Of a DNA stretch of 64,000 nt, positions 34,652 to 44,423 are shown one piece after another. Under the pieces are notes generated by a model. That model did not search any database. It was given only the letters and a program-made list of their open reading frames with translations, and was not told the origin of the DNA. Every line of letters begins with the position of its first letter. Positions within the stretch are counted from its first letter, which is position 1. Source of the DNA: Fictibacillus arsenicus (GTDB taxonomy: Bacteria; Bacillota; Bacilli; Bacillales; Fictibacillaceae); the NCBI RefSeq assembly GCF_001999465.1, contig NZ_MQMF01000005.1, positions 47,894 through 111,893 on the forward strand, given 5' to 3'. Both the position numbers and the translations under genes were made by a program.

Positions 34652-35116
34652 ATGGCGAGCAAAAACCTTCGCGGATTTTCAGCTGGTATTATAATTTCTA
34701 CTGGAATATTAGCTGGTGTATATTACACAGCGGATACAGAAAACCGTACTGAATTAACGGATACAGCAGTAGAACAATATCTTTCTGAAAAAGGCGAATT
34801 GGCGATTTCAAAAGAGGAATATACTTCTTTAACAGAAGCTGAAAGTGCAGCGGCTGCACCTGCAAAAGAAGAAGCCGATGCTGAACCTGAAAAGGAAGAA
34901 GATAAAGTTTTTCAGATGACTTTAACAATCACACAAGGTATGAGTACTGGCGAGGTTTGTGATCTTCTTCAAAAAGGAAACATTATTAAGGACAGCAAAG
35001 AATTCTTAAAGTACTTAAGGTCTAATAACTTAGAAGGTGCTGTCAGAGCTGAATCTCATCAGGTGAACAGCAGCATGAATTTTGATGAATTAGCTAAAGA
35101 AATAACAAGTTCTTAA
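34652..35116 (+). CDS. YqzC-like membrane-anchored protein with MltG-type C-terminal segment
   Basis: This 154-aa protein has an N-terminal helix (FSAGIIISTGILAGVYYT), an Ala/Glu-rich linker, and a C-terminal segment LTITQGMSTGEVCDLLQKGNIIKDSKEF. That segment resembles the LysM-like region found in YceG/MltG-type endolytic transglycosylases, but the catalytic part is absent. It lies 20 bp after the 63-aa gene, so they are probably co-transcribed. The size and position match B. subtilis YqzC. Function unknown. Confidence 0.8.
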   Translation: MASKNLRGFSAGIIISTGILAGVYYTADTENRTELTDTAVEQYLSEKGELAISKEEYTSLTEAESAAAAPAKEEADAEPEKEEDKVFQMTLTITQGMSTGEVCDLLQKGNIIKDSKEFLKYLRSNNLEGAVRAESHQVNSSMNFDELAKEITSS

Positions 35117-35133
35117 ATTTTTATTACATAAAA

Positions 35134-35160
35134 AGAGCAGGCGTATCTCACGCCTGCTCT
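35134..35160. terminator. Bidirectional terminator between yqzC-like gene and phoU
   Basis: AGAGCAGGCG pairs with CGCCTGCTCT around TATCTCA, with A- and T-rich flanks for both strands. Confidence 0.85.
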
Positions 35161-35166
35161 CTTTCT

Positions 35167-35826
35167 TTAATCATTCAATCCGTATCGCTTGCCTTTGACT
35201 AAGAAAATAATACTTTCAGCAATGTTCGTTGCATGGTCCGCTGTACGCTCGATGTATCTGCATACAAAAAGCAGCTGGCTAATCTGTGAAAGGTGATCAG
35301 GATTCTTGGTCATTAATTCAAGAAGCTCTTTAATAATTTTTCCATATGTTTCATCAACGTAGTCATCCATATCAGCAAGTTCTTTTGCCAAAGCAACGTC
35401 TTCTTCCACATATGCTTTTGTTGAGACTGTCAGCATCTTAATAGCATGATGCGCCATTTTTGGAAGTTCTTCAAGTGGTTTAATAAGTTCTTGCTTACCG
35501 ATTCGAATCGTTGATTTTGCAATATTTACTGCGAAATCAGCCATTCTCTCAATATCAGATGAAATCTTAATAGCTGCAATAATACGTCTTAAATCTGACG
35601 CTACAGGAGCTTGTTTTGCAATCAAAAGGATTGCCATATCATTGATCTCATCTTCTAAGACATTGATTCTGTTATCATTTTCAATTACTTCTAATGCTTT
35701 ATCAAGATTTTGAGTTTTTAAAGCTTCTACAGATTCTAGCAAAGCTTCCTCTGTCAGCTTTGAAATCTGAATAATAGCATTTTTCATTTCTTCTAATTGA
35801 AGCTGAAAATTTTCACGAACAACCAT
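35167..35826 (-). CDS. phoU: Phosphate-specific transport accessory protein PhoU
   Basis: This 219-aa protein has two three-helix PhoU repeats carrying metal-binding E/D-rich motifs (SDIERMADFAVNIAKS and RYIERTADHATNIAES). PhoU links the Pst transporter to PhoR signalling and limits phosphate uptake. It is the last gene of the pst operon, 24 bp after pstB, with GGAGTGGG as ribosome-binding site. As far as I recall, the B. subtilis pst operon has no phoU. Confidence 0.95.
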   Translation of the reverse strand: MVVRENFQLQLEEMKNAIIQISKLTEEALLESVEALKTQNLDKALEVIENDNRINVLEDEINDMAILLIAKQAPVASDLRRIIAAIKISSDIERMADFAVNIAKSTIRIGKQELIKPLEELPKMAHHAIKMLTVSTKAYVEEDVALAKELADMDDYVDETYGKIIKELLELMTKNPDHLSQISQLLFVCRYIERTADHATNIAESIIFLVKGKRYGLND

Positions 35827-35850
35827 TTATCCCACTCCTATTCCCTTTTA

Positions 35851-36663
35851 TTAGCCAAAACGTCCTGTAATATAATCTTCGGTTCGTTTATCAGATGGGT
35901 TTGAGAACAATGTGCTGGTATCTGTGTACTCTACAACTTCTCCATTAAGGAAGAATGCTGTACGATCTGAAATACGAGCTGCTTGCTGCATGTTATGAGT
36001 AACGATAACAATGCTATAATCCTTTTTCAACTCTTGAACAAGCTCTTCAACTTTTAATGTAGAGATTGGATCAAGTGCAGATGTTGGTTCATCCATTAAG
36101 ATTACGTCTGGTTCAATCGCAAGACAACGCGCAATACATAGACGCTGCTGCTGTCCGCCTGATAGTCCGTAAGCATTTTCGTTTAAACGGTCTTTAACTT
36201 CATCCCAGATAGCCGCACCTCTTAAGCTTTTTTCAACAACTTCATCTAAAACTTTTTTATTTTTAATGCCATGGATTCGAGGTCCATAAGCTACATTATC
36301 ATAGATCGATTTTGGGAAAGGATTTGGCTTTTGAAACACCATACCAACTTGTGTACGAAGTTCTTCTACTCCGTACTTCGGATCAAAGATATTTTTTTCT
36401 CTGTAAACAATTTCTCCTGACATGCGAACGATTGGGATCATCTCAACCATTCTGTTCAGTGTTTTAATAAATGTAGATTTACCGCACCCAGACGGCCCAA
36501 TGATTGCTGTTACCTGCTTTTCAGGTATATCAAATTTAATATCTTTTAAGGCATGATCTTGTCCGTACCATAAGTTCAAGTTATTTATTTTGAAAACAGG
36601 TGTAAACTGTTCTTCCTTTTTAATATCCTTTTGTACCAACTGTTTATTAATTGTAATATCCAT
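35851..36663 (-). CDS. pstB: Phosphate ABC transporter ATP-binding protein
   Basis: This 270-aa ATPase has Walker [10 protein letters not shown], the PstB-specific [19 protein letters not shown], the signature [18 protein letters not shown] and Walker [14 protein letters not shown]. It energises high-affinity phosphate import through PstC and PstA. The ATG follows GAAGGAGG. Only one pstB is present, whereas B. subtilis has pstBA and pstBB. Confidence 0.97.
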   Translation of the reverse strand: MDITINKQLVQKDIKKEEQFTPVFKINNLNLWYGQDHALKDIKFDIPEKQVTAIIGPSGCGKSTFIKTLNRMVEMIPIVRMSGEIVYREKNIFDPKYGVEELRTQVGMVFQKPNPFPKSIYDNVAYGPRIHGIKNKKVLDEVVEKSLRGAAIWDEVKDRLNENAYGLSGGQQQRLCIARCLAIEPDVILMDEPTSALDPISTLKVEELVQELKKDYSIVIVTHNMQQAARISDRTAFFLNGEVVEYTDTSTLFSNPSDKRTEDYITGRFG

Positions 36664-36687
36664 GTTTTTAAGTCCTCCTTCTCTCTG

Positions 36688-37566
36688 TTAGAAGCGTTTG
36701 TGAAATTTATTTCGAATGTATACAGCGATTGAATTCATGATGAGCAAGATAATCATCAAGATTATAATTCCGCTTGCTGCAAGCATATGGAAGTCTTCTT
36801 GAGGTCTGCTCGTCCAGTTATAAAGCTGTATCGGAAGCACAGTAAACTGCGAGAATAGATTTTCTGGTACAAACGCTACATATGCTAATGCCCCTAATAC
36901 CAATAACGGAGCTGTTTCCCCTACTGCACGTGATAAGGCTAAGATTGTACCTGTAAGAATTCCAGGAAGTGCGGCAGGAAATACGATTCTTCTGATCGTT
37001 TGCCATTTAGTTGCTCCCATTCCGAAAGAAGCTTCCCTAATTTCTTTAGGTACTGTTCTGATTGCTTCTTGAGAAGCAACAACGATTACAGGAAGAATTA
37101 ATAAACTCATTGTTAATCCACCTGCAAGTACACTTGATCCAAGTCCCGCTAATCTCACAAAAATCGTCAATCCTAAAAGTCCAAAAACAATGGACGGTAC
37201 ACCAGCTAAGTTAGCAATATTTACTTGGACAAATTTTGTAAAAGCATTTTTCTTTGCATATTCTTCTAAATAAATTGCTGTACCGACTCCAAGAATAAAC
37301 GAAACAGGGGCTGTAACAGCCATTATCCATATCGTACCTAAAAGTGCTGCCCAAATACCAGCGCGTTCAGGCATTCTCGAAGCAAAATTTGTAATGAAAT
37401 CCAGACTTAAATATGGCAATCCATCAACTAAGATTCTATAGATCAAAACGCCTAAAACAATTAAAGAAAAACTAGTTGCAAGAATAAAAAGAAACTTCGC
37501 AAACCCGTTGGCAGCAACTCTGCTTCCCATTCTTTTCTTAACTGACTCTTTATTAATTAAACTCAT
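36688..37566 (-). CDS. pstA: Phosphate ABC transporter permease PstA
   Basis: This 292-aa permease has six predicted helices and the binding-protein-dependent transport motif EAIRTVPKEIREASFGMGATKWQTI (the EAA loop). The start ATG overlaps the pstC stop as TAATG, with GGAGG 7 bp upstream. It forms the membrane channel with PstC. Confidence 0.95.
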   Translation of the reverse strand: MSLINKESVKKRMGSRVAANGFAKFLFILATSFSLIVLGVLIYRILVDGLPYLSLDFITNFASRMPERAGIWAALLGTIWIMAVTAPVSFILGVGTAIYLEEYAKKNAFTKFVQVNIANLAGVPSIVFGLLGLTIFVRLAGLGSSVLAGGLTMSLLILPVIVVASQEAIRTVPKEIREASFGMGATKWQTIRRIVFPAALPGILTGTILALSRAVGETAPLLVLGALAYVAFVPENLFSQFTVLPIQLYNWTSRPQEDFHMLAASGIIILMIILLIMNSIAVYIRNKFHKRF

Positions 37567-38519
37567 TAATATTCCTCCCTAAACTTGCGGGAAATAAACT
37601 GAGCAAGTAAATTCATAATTAGTGTAAAAACAAACAATGTCATCCCTACCGCATAAATACTGTAATAAATCGTCGTCCCATACCCCGTATCTCCTTGGCT
37701 TACTTGAACGATATACGCAGTCATGGTCTGAATAGATTCTGTTACATTAATATCTGCTGTAGGTCTAGATCCACCGGCAATCGTAACGATCATCGTTTCA
37801 CCGATGGCACGTGAAATTCCTAATACGAAGGATGCCATTACACCTGAAAGAGCAGCTGGAAGCACGACTTTCATAGCAACTTCAAAACGTGTTGCTCCTA
37901 ATGCCATTGCGCCTTCCCTCATAGAGTTTGGCACAGCGTTCATTGCGTCTTCTGATAAAGAAGCAATCATAGGAATGATCATAATTCCAACCACAATACC
38001 GGGACTTAACGCATTAAAAATCGAAATTCCCCCAGGTATAATGCTATCCAATAACGGAGTGACAAAAGTAAGTGCAAAAAATCCGTATACAATTGTAGGT
38101 ATACCAGCTAATACTTCTAAAATAGGTTTAATTAATTTTCTTGTTTTTGCTGAAGCATATTCACTTAAATATATCGCGGCTGCAAGACCAACTGGAATTG
38201 CAACTACCATTGCGATAGCTGTTACTGTAAGAGTACCCATTACAAGTGCGAGAATACCATAATCAGCATTTTTATCCGCAGTGAAAGGGAACCATCGTGT
38301 ATTTGTAAAAAATTCAACGATTGATACTCGGTTAAAGAAAGTAAAAGTTTCAGTTAAAAGTGTAAAAACAATGCCTAGTGTAGTAAAAATAGAAATAATA
38401 GCACAGATCAAAAAGATTTTTGGAACTACCTTTTCCATTACCGCCGATTGACTTCTTGAAGATTTATTCTCCTGAATCATAGAGCGGATCGATTTTTGGT
38501 TTGTTTTATCTCTTGACAC
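37566..38519 (-). CDS. pstC: Phosphate ABC transporter permease PstC
   Basis: This 317-aa permease has six helices after a hydrophilic N-terminus (DKTNQKSIRSMIQ). The EAA loop is DAMNAVPNSMREGAMALGATRFE. The GTG at 38519 is chosen because AGGAGGG precedes it by 7 bp; the TTG at 38522 is too close. Between pstS and pstC lies a hairpin that probably sets the relative expression of pstS. Confidence 0.95.
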   Translation of the reverse strand: MSRDKTNQKSIRSMIQENKSSRSQSAVMEKVVPKIFLICAIISIFTTLGIVFTLLTETFTFFNRVSIVEFFTNTRWFPFTADKNADYGILALVMGTLTVTAIAMVVAIPVGLAAAIYLSEYASAKTRKLIKPILEVLAGIPTIVYGFFALTFVTPLLDSIIPGGISIFNALSPGIVVGIMIIPMIASLSEDAMNAVPNSMREGAMALGATRFEVAMKVVLPAALSGVMASFVLGISRAIGETMIVTIAGGSRPTADINVTESIQTMTAYIVQVSQGDTGYGTTIYYSIYAVGMTLFVFTLIMNLLAQFISRKFREEY

Positions 38520-38557
38520 CAATAGCCCTCCTATAATTCGATAATACTAAACAGGTG

Positions 38558-38589
38558 AAAGGTGAGGAGCAGCAATTCTCCTCACCTTT
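38558..38589 (-). terminator. Attenuator-like hairpin between pstS and pstC
   Basis: AAAGGTGAGGAG pairs perfectly with CTCCTCACCTTT around an 8-nt loop. It lacks a long U-tract, so it may stabilise the pstS mRNA 3' end and partly terminate rather than stop all transcription. Confidence 0.7.
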
Positions 38590-38620
38590 ATTATTTTGTT
38601 AAGTTATTCCATATGAATTT

Positions 38621-39580
38621 TTATTTACCTGCAAGTTCATCGAGCTTTTTCATTTGCTCTTCGTATTTTTCCTTTGGAAGAGACACATATCCAATCGTAT
38701 CAGATGAAGCAAGTTCACCAGCATTTTCAAGAGTAAACTTCATGTACTCATAAACTGCTTCGTTCTCTTTTACTGATTTGTTATTCACATATGTGAATAA
38801 CGGACGGGATAGTGGAGCGTATTCACCGGACTCGATAGTTTCAGGATTTGGTTCTACAGGACCATTTCCGCCATCAATTGGAACAGCCTTTAATTTATCT
38901 TTATTTGCCTGATAGTACGCATAACCGAAGAATCCGATTGCATCTTTAGAACCAGTAACACCTTGTACAAGAACGTTGTCATCTTCAGAAAGCTGAGCAT
39001 CACGGCGCATAGGTTTTTCTTCTAGGATTACTTCATCGAAATAGTCATATGTTCCAGAATCAGTACCAGGAGCAAAAACTTCAATTTTTTCCTTCGGCCA
39101 TCCTTCACGAACATCAGCCCAAGTTTTTGCTGCATCTTTTTCAAGGAAAATCTTTTTAAGCTCATCTACTGTAAGGTGATCGATAAAGTCGTTTTCTTTT
39201 GAAACAACTACTGATAAACCATCTTTAGCAAGTTCAAACTCTGTAAATTCAATACCTTTTTCTTTTGCTGCAGTTTTTTCTTCTTCTTTAATCGGACGAG
39301 AAGCATTTGAAAGATCAAGTTCTCCACGAACAAATTTTTCAAAGCCGCCGCCAGAACCAGAAACTCCAACTGTAGCCTTTACATCAGGATTTGCAGCTTG
39401 GAATTCTTCAGAAACAGCTTCCATGATTGGGAATACTGTGGATGATCCATCAATTTTAATTTTACCGCTTAGATCTCCGCCGCCAGCTGCTCCATCTTCA
39501 CTTTTATTTCCGCATGCTGCTGCGAAAACTAAAATTAGTGACATTACAGCTAATAGGTACACAGACTTCATTTTCTTCAT
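38621..39580 (-). CDS. pstS: Phosphate-binding lipoprotein PstS
   Basis: This 319-aa extracellular lipoprotein has a signal peptide with lipobox FAAAC|GNKSEDG. The mature part has phosphate-site stretches DGSSTVFPIMEAVSEEF, GSGGGFEKFVRGELDLSNASRPI and GTDSGTYDYF. It captures phosphate for PstCAB. The start ATG follows AGGGGGACCTATCAAG. It is the first gene of the operon and lies downstream of a PhoP box. Confidence 0.97.
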   Translation of the reverse strand: MKKMKSVYLLAVMSLILVFAAACGNKSEDGAAGGGDLSGKIKIDGSSTVFPIMEAVSEEFQAANPDVKATVGVSGSGGGFEKFVRGELDLSNASRPIKEEEKTAAKEKGIEFTEFELAKDGLSVVVSKENDFIDHLTVDELKKIFLEKDAAKTWADVREGWPKEKIEVFAPGTDSGTYDYFDEVILEEKPMRRDAQLSEDDNVLVQGVTGSKDAIGFFGYAYYQANKDKLKAVPIDGGNGPVEPNPETIESGEYAPLSRPLFTYVNNKSVKENEAVYEYMKFTLENAGELASSDTIGYVSLPKEKYEEQMKKLDELAGK

Positions 39581-39695
39581 CTTGATAGGTCCCCCTAAAT
39601 GTAATTTTCAACTTTTTCATGTTAGAGATTTTTTATCTCGGGTCATGAATCCCTTATGCTTGTTTCTTTCTTACACTTACTACAATAAACCTGGA

Positions 39696-39736
39696 TTATT
39701 AATTAGGTTTTAATGAATTGTAAAGAGATTGTTAAG
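39696..39736 (-). promoter_or_regulatory. PhoP box of the pst operon
   Basis: The minus strand shows four TTAACA-like units at 11-bp steps: TTAACAATCTC, TTTACAATTCA, TTAAAACCTAA and TTAATAATCC. This is the arrangement of PhoP boxes in Bacillus pst promoters, and it ends about 115 bp upstream of pstS. Strong induction under phosphate starvation is expected. Confidence 0.8.
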
Positions 39737-39796
39737 ACTGAATTTTGTTGAATATAATCCTATTCTTTTACTCATCGCTTGAAACTATACAAAAAA

Positions 39797-39822
39797 AGAA
39801 CCGCACTGATCAGCGCGATTCT
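39797..39822 (-). terminator. Terminator of pbpA
   Basis: AGAATCGCGCTGATCAGTGC pairs with itself as a near-perfect hairpin and is followed by TTCTTTTTTTG on the minus strand. The pbpA stop lies inside its 5' arm. Confidence 0.85.
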
Positions 39823-41864
39823 TTGTTCTCGTTCGTTTGATTAGATTCAGGTTCTGCTGGTATACCTTCTTTTTTCATTGAAAAATACGCGTCCAGAACA
39901 CCTTCTGCAATTTCATTGTTTGTGTAGCCTTCTCGTATATCAGGTACGACTACCGCGAACGCTACTTCAGGGTTTTCATATGGAGCATAGCCGACCAGTG
40001 TTTTGTTTTCTAGACCCGTTTCCTTATTGACTTCTGCTGTCCCTGTCTTTCCTGCTGGATTGTATTCTTTGTCTTTAAATATCCAAGCCGCTGTCCCGTT
40101 AGATCCATGCATTACTTCGTAAAAACCTTTTTGAACGACTTCAATGTCACTAGGATTCATTTCAATCTTATTCATAACGTTTGGTTCAAAACGATATAGA
40201 AGTTTGCCTAATTTATTCGGATCCACAGATGGTTCTCTAATCTCTTTTAACAAATGCGGCTGCATCCTTAAACCGCCGTTAGCAATTGTTGAAACGTATT
40301 GTGCCAGCTGCATAGGTGTATATGTGTCAAATTGCCCAATCGAGAAAAACATTGCTTGGAACAATTCATTACTCATTCCTGTATTATAACCTGTTGCCTC
40401 AGAAGGCAAGTCAATTCCCGTAGGTACGCCCAGACCAAATTGACTATAAGAATTTCTCAGTATTTCAAAAGCTTCTCTCACTTTATGATCATTAAAGCGT
40501 TTGTTTGCATAATCATAGCCTGAGAGACGCATCGCAATGTGCCACATAAAAATGTTCGAAGATCCTTCCAACGCTTCAATTGCATCAACCGGTCCCATGT
40601 TCGCATGTGATTTTAATTGTCTTCCGTCACCAAATTTGATCGGTGCATCATTGATTACGGTATTACGTTCAATAACACCTTCATGTAATCCTGTTAAAAC
40701 AGTAGCTCCTTTAACAGTGGACCCCATCGCATACGAATGATAGATGTTGCCGAATGGAATATCATTAAATTTGCCTGTCTTCCGATTGTACTCTTTACCA
40801 GCCATGGATAAGATTTCGCCTGTATTAGGATCCATCATAACCACATAAGCATTTTTTAATTCCTTGTTATCATAAGCATACTTACCTCGAATAGCTTCTT
40901 TTAATTCTTCTTCAATAACCTTTTCGACTTTTTGCTGAAGTTCCATATCTACAGTTAATACAAGATCGCTTCCTCTTGCACCATCTTCTTCGACAGGATC
41001 ACCCACAGGATTCCCTACTTTATCCGTAACATATTTGATTTTTGTTTTCGTTCCACGAAGAACCGATTCATATTGTTCTTCTAAAAAGCTCGTACCAACC
41101 ATATCATTTCGGTCATTACCTCTAGAAGTGTAATAATCCATTTTTGATTTCGGTATTTGTTTTACTTGTCCGAATATATCCCTGAAAGAATCTTTAAATG
41201 GATAAGAACGTTCTGCATCAGGTTTTATATCTACACCTTCTAACTCAGGGAGGTGTTCACTGATTAAAGCGATTTCTTCTTTGGTTGCACCAATTTTTAT
41301 TCTTTGAGGGGAAAGTGTATACCCTTTATCCATCTCACTTTTAATCGCGAGGACTTCAAGCTGCTGTTTCGTTAATGATTCAACGTCTTTCTGAGTTACT
41401 TTTTCGAGCATTAAATCATAAAGCTCTTCAGGAGGAGTGCTTTCATTTTCGGCAGCTGATATTCTCTTCTTTACTTCTTCTTCATTTAGAAAGATAAAAT
41501 AATCCTTTTTATCTCTTTCTGTTAGTTCTTCCGAGTCTTTATCGATCAATTCAGCCATTTTTTTAGCAATTTCGTGTCTTTTTTCAGCATCCGCTTCACG
41601 TGTTCTTGTGTACGTTATCGAAAATACCGGCTCATTATCCACTACTACTCGATAGTTAGCATCAAACATTTTACCTCGCGGGGCATCAAGTTTTGTTGTT
41701 ACATTTTCTGTTAGGTACGCGGTCCGTTTGTATTCTTCACCTTTAACAATTTGTATGTAGCCTAATCTTAATACCAGCACTGAAAAGAGAAAAAATACCG
41801 ATAAAAACAAGGCATTCATTCGAATCGGTACGTGATTTTTCTTTTTATTTGATTTTGATTTCAT
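39810..41864 (-). CDS. pbpA: Penicillin-binding protein 2A (class B transpeptidase)
   Basis: This 684-aa class B PBP has an N-terminal membrane anchor (ALFLSVFFLFSVLVLRLGYIQ), a PBP dimerisation domain starting DAPRGKMFD, and a transpeptidase domain with S382-T-V-K (GSTVKG), SSN (EGSSNIF) and KTGTAE. It cross-links lateral-wall peptidoglycan with RodA/MreB. It matches B. subtilis PbpA (YqgF), which is also next to pstS. The ATG lies after AGGGAGATTTACAAT. Confidence 0.95.
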   Translation of the reverse strand: MKSKSNKKKNHVPIRMNALFLSVFFLFSVLVLRLGYIQIVKGEEYKRTAYLTENVTTKLDAPRGKMFDANYRVVVDNEPVFSITYTRTREADAEKRHEIAKKMAELIDKDSEELTERDKKDYFIFLNEEEVKKRISAAENESTPPEELYDLMLEKVTQKDVESLTKQQLEVLAIKSEMDKGYTLSPQRIKIGATKEEIALISEHLPELEGVDIKPDAERSYPFKDSFRDIFGQVKQIPKSKMDYYTSRGNDRNDMVGTSFLEEQYESVLRGTKTKIKYVTDKVGNPVGDPVEEDGARGSDLVLTVDMELQQKVEKVIEEELKEAIRGKYAYDNKELKNAYVVMMDPNTGEILSMAGKEYNRKTGKFNDIPFGNIYHSYAMGSTVKGATVLTGLHEGVIERNTVINDAPIKFGDGRQLKSHANMGPVDAIEALEGSSNIFMWHIAMRLSGYDYANKRFNDHKVREAFEILRNSYSQFGLGVPTGIDLPSEATGYNTGMSNELFQAMFFSIGQFDTYTPMQLAQYVSTIANGGLRMQPHLLKEIREPSVDPNKLGKLLYRFEPNVMNKIEMNPSDIEVVQKGFYEVMHGSNGTAAWIFKDKEYNPAGKTGTAEVNKETGLENKTLVGYAPYENPEVAFAVVVPDIREGYTNNEIAEGVLDAYFSMKKEGIPAEPESNQTNENKESR

Positions 41865-41896
41865 AATATTGTAAATCTCCCTTTAAAACAGCAGAA

Positions 41897-41915
41897 ACAC
41901 CTTTAAAAAAGGTGT
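41897..41915 (-). terminator. Short hairpin between the MFS gene and pbpA
   Basis: ACACCTTT pairs with AAAGGTGT. On the minus strand it is followed by TTCTGCTGTTTT, a modest terminator. Confidence 0.5.
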
Positions 41916-41986
41916 CCTAAAGCCAACCGGTTATTATCTTTACATAACAATAGTATCCTTAGACTAGTTAGTATGTCAAAAGTTAA

Positions 41987-43264
41987 TTATTGTTTATTTG
42001 GATTATTGCCATCTTGCTGAGTTTCTGCAAGTTCTATTGTTTGTTCGGCTGGACTGGCTGGTATAGATATATTTCTTAAGCAGAAGTAAATCAGGAAATG
42101 CCCTGCACCCAGTATTGGCAATAAAAGCGGAATACCCTTTTCTTCTGAAAGAACATTTATAACAAATAAAAATATAAGGATTGAAAATATTCTTCCCGCA
42201 TTAAGGAAAAATTCCCGAACTACAATGTATTCAATCCTTTTTTCATAAATCCCCCGGCATTTGCCAATAATGTCATACGTTAATGAAACATATGGAACAA
42301 GAAGAAGCGGATACGCTATAGATACAGATATGCCATATATAATTAGCAGTGTGAAAGAAACAGGTACAAGAAGCATAAATGGAGAGATAAACAATAATAA
42401 TCCGCCAGCAAAGATTCCTTTTTTCCTATGCCATGGCTTTAAATAATGAGAAACGATATAGTACCCAATAAATGATACAAGTGATTGAACAAACCCGAAT
42501 GTTCCAAGTGCAAATTCGCTCTGTGAGGTCGTATAAACCCAGATTACAATTAAGAAAATAAAGGTCCCTTCCCGCAATCCTTGAAAGAAATGCGCATTCA
42601 ACAATTGGAACCAAGCATTGTTATTTCTTCTTTCTTGAAAGACTTCTTTTAATCCAAAATGCCCATCGGCCTTTCTTCTTTTTAAAAAGAAACTGATTAC
42701 CACAGCAACTAAGAATAAAACCATTGAAATAGTAAAAATGGTTTCATATCCTAAATGTTTGTCCATCCTTGTAATAATAAACCCTGCACTTAAAGGACCA
42801 ATCATACCAGATAACGAATTCAATACACCCAGGTATCCATTGAAAAAATCTCTAGTCTCAGGTTCAGTCACTTCCAACGTCAGAACATTAAAGGCAAGCC
42901 AATAAAATCCTAGACCGAAACCCAACATGGCCCCTAACGCAAACAAATAATGACTTGCAAGGGAACCCATAAAAAGAACACCTATATAAAACAACGCAAG
43001 AATGACAACACCAATTCTTAACACAATCACCCGGTCAATTCTTTTAGCAAACCACCCTGCCAAATAAAAAGCGACAGGCTGCATGACTACAATAGATAGA
43101 TTATAATAAGCGATATCTTTAAGTTCACCGGATTGCTTCCACAAAAAAATGTTAACAAATGTGTTAGATAATGCAGTGCTTAGCGTAAATAAACCGCCGA
43201 CAAACAGAAGTAAAAAAAGATCTCTAGGGTATTGGTCGTCCTCCATGAATTTTTTCCATATCAT
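41987..43264 (-). CDS. yqgE: MFS transporter YqgE
   Basis: This 425-aa major facilitator protein has 12 predicted helices. Conserved elements include GWFAKRIDRVIVLRIG (the MFS loop 2-3 motif form) and a large charged loop after helix 6 (FFLKRRKADGHFGLKEVF). It is placed between pbpA and sodA like B. subtilis yqgE. Its substrate is unknown. The frame starts with ATG ATA TGG, with GGGGCGAATAAC upstream. Confidence 0.87.
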   Translation of the reverse strand: MIWKKFMEDDQYPRDLFLLLFVGGLFTLSTALSNTFVNIFLWKQSGELKDIAYYNLSIVVMQPVAFYLAGWFAKRIDRVIVLRIGVVILALFYIGVLFMGSLASHYLFALGAMLGFGLGFYWLAFNVLTLEVTEPETRDFFNGYLGVLNSLSGMIGPLSAGFIITRMDKHLGYETIFTISMVLFLVAVVISFFLKRRKADGHFGLKEVFQERRNNNAWFQLLNAHFFQGLREGTFIFLIVIWVYTTSQSEFALGTFGFVQSLVSFIGYYIVSHYLKPWHRKKGIFAGGLLLFISPFMLLVPVSFTLLIIYGISVSIAYPLLLVPYVSLTYDIIGKCRGIYEKRIEYIVVREFFLNAGRIFSILIFLFVINVLSEEKGIPLLLPILGAGHFLIYFCLRNISIPASPAEQTIELAETQQDGNNPNKQ

Positions 43265-43364
43265 GTTATTCGCCCCTTTACATATCGTCGTTAGTGTCTT
43301 TCAAGAGTAAAAGGGCTATTCATTATTTAAGTAATTGGCTTTTATTGTATAAGGAGACAGAAAT

Positions 43365-43640
43365 ATGTTTGAATATTGGATTTACCATGATGAGGAATCA
43401 TGTATTCCTTTAGATTTAGAAGATGTATTGTATTCGAGGAAAAATGAAGAGTCTTTAGAAACGACTGGGGATCGTTTTTGGTTTTTTAAAGCAAGAAACC
43501 TAATGGTCATTCAGTCTTATGTCTCTTTTGGAGACGGGAATTTATTGCTTGATGACTTATTAATAAAATTAGCTAAAAATTACGAGATACATGATAAAGG
43601 CATAATAAAAAGCTGCTGGGATGCCAGCAGCTTTCATTAA
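43365..43640 (+). CDS. Hypothetical protein overlapping the sodA terminator
   Basis: This 91-aa acidic protein is not recognised. The ATG follows AAGGAGACAGAAAT. It is rich in aromatic and acidic residues (FEYWIYHDEESC, DRFWFFKARNL) with no membrane helix. Its last ten codons (KSCWDASSFH) are encoded by the hairpin that terminates sodA, so either the gene is real and convergently overlapped or its true end is less constrained. The good ribosome-binding site supports a real gene. Confidence 0.65.
   Translation: MFEYWIYHDEESCIPLDLEDVLYSRKNEESLETTGDRFWFFKARNLMVIQSYVSFGDGNLLLDDLLIKLAKNYEIHDKGIIKSCWDASSFH
43609..43633 (-). terminator. Terminator of sodA
   Basis: AAGCTGCTGG pairs with CCAGCAGCTT around GATG, with an A-run on the plus strand giving a U-tract for sodA mRNA. 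Confidence 0.85.
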
Positions 43641-43642
43641 AC

Positions 43643-44254
43643 TTATTTTGCTTCGTTATAACGCTTTTCAACTTCATCCCAGTTTACTACATTCCAGAAC
43701 GCAGCAATGTAATCAGGACGCTTGTTTTGATATTTCAAATAATAAGCATGCTCCCATACATCCAAGCCAAGAATAGGTGTCTTACCTTCCATAACAGGGT
43801 TGTCTTGGTTAGGAGTGCTTGTAACTTCTAGCTCACCATTGTTTACAACTAACCAAGCCCAACCAGATCCAAATCTTGTCTTACCTGCGTTTGCAAATTC
43901 TTCTTTAAACGCTTCAAGGCTTCCAAACTTGCTGTTGATTTTATCAGCAAGCTCGCCAGATGGTGCGTTCGCTCCGCCTGGTGCGATTACTTTCCAGAAA
44001 AGACTGTGGTTAGCATGTCCGCCGCCATTATTTCTTACAGCATTTTGAATGTTTTGCGGAAGAGAATCAAGGTTTGAAAGAATGTCTTCTAGAGACTTGT
44101 TTTCAAATTCAGATTGACCTTCAAGTGCCGCATTAAGATTATCAACATACGTTTTGTGGTGGCGACCGTGGTGGATCTCCATTGTTTCTTTGTCAATATG
44201 CGGTTCAAGTGCGTTAGATTCATAAGGTAATGCAGGCAGTTCAAATTTAGCCAT
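43643..44254 (-). CDS. sodA: Superoxide dismutase (Mn/Fe type)
   Basis: This 203-aa enzyme disproportionates superoxide. Metal ligands are visible in [25 protein letters not shown] and [13 protein letters not shown], with the Mn-type GGHANH region. The ATG at 44254 ([11 protein letters not shown]) follows AGGGAGGAAATGAAC; the frame upstream is excess. It lies near the yqgE and tRNA genes as in related Bacillus, and its manganese need fits the Mn-type transporter elsewhere in the window. Confidence 0.97.
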   Translation of the reverse strand: MAKFELPALPYESNALEPHIDKETMEIHHGRHHKTYVDNLNAALEGQSEFENKSLEDILSNLDSLPQNIQNAVRNNGGGHANHSLFWKVIAPGGANAPSGELADKINSKFGSLEAFKEEFANAGKTRFGSGWAWLVVNNGELEVTSTPNQDNPVMEGKTPILGLDVWEHAYYLKYQNKRPDYIAAFWNVVNWDEVEKRYNEAK

Positions 44255-44423
44255 GTTCATTTCCTCCCTATAATATGTAGTGTTTTTTATTTTCATTTTC
44301 AAGGATAATCTTGAAAAGTGAAACCATTTAATCAACTTACTTGTTTAAAAAGTGATTTAACAATTTTACCTTATCAAATTTACTCCAAACTTTCAATTCT
44401 TAAACACTTTACTCTTTTATATA

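Noticed and set aside
34440..35116. Firm naming of the two small genes as yqzD and yqzC
   Set aside because: Position and size agree, but I could not compare sequences directly, so symbols were left empty.
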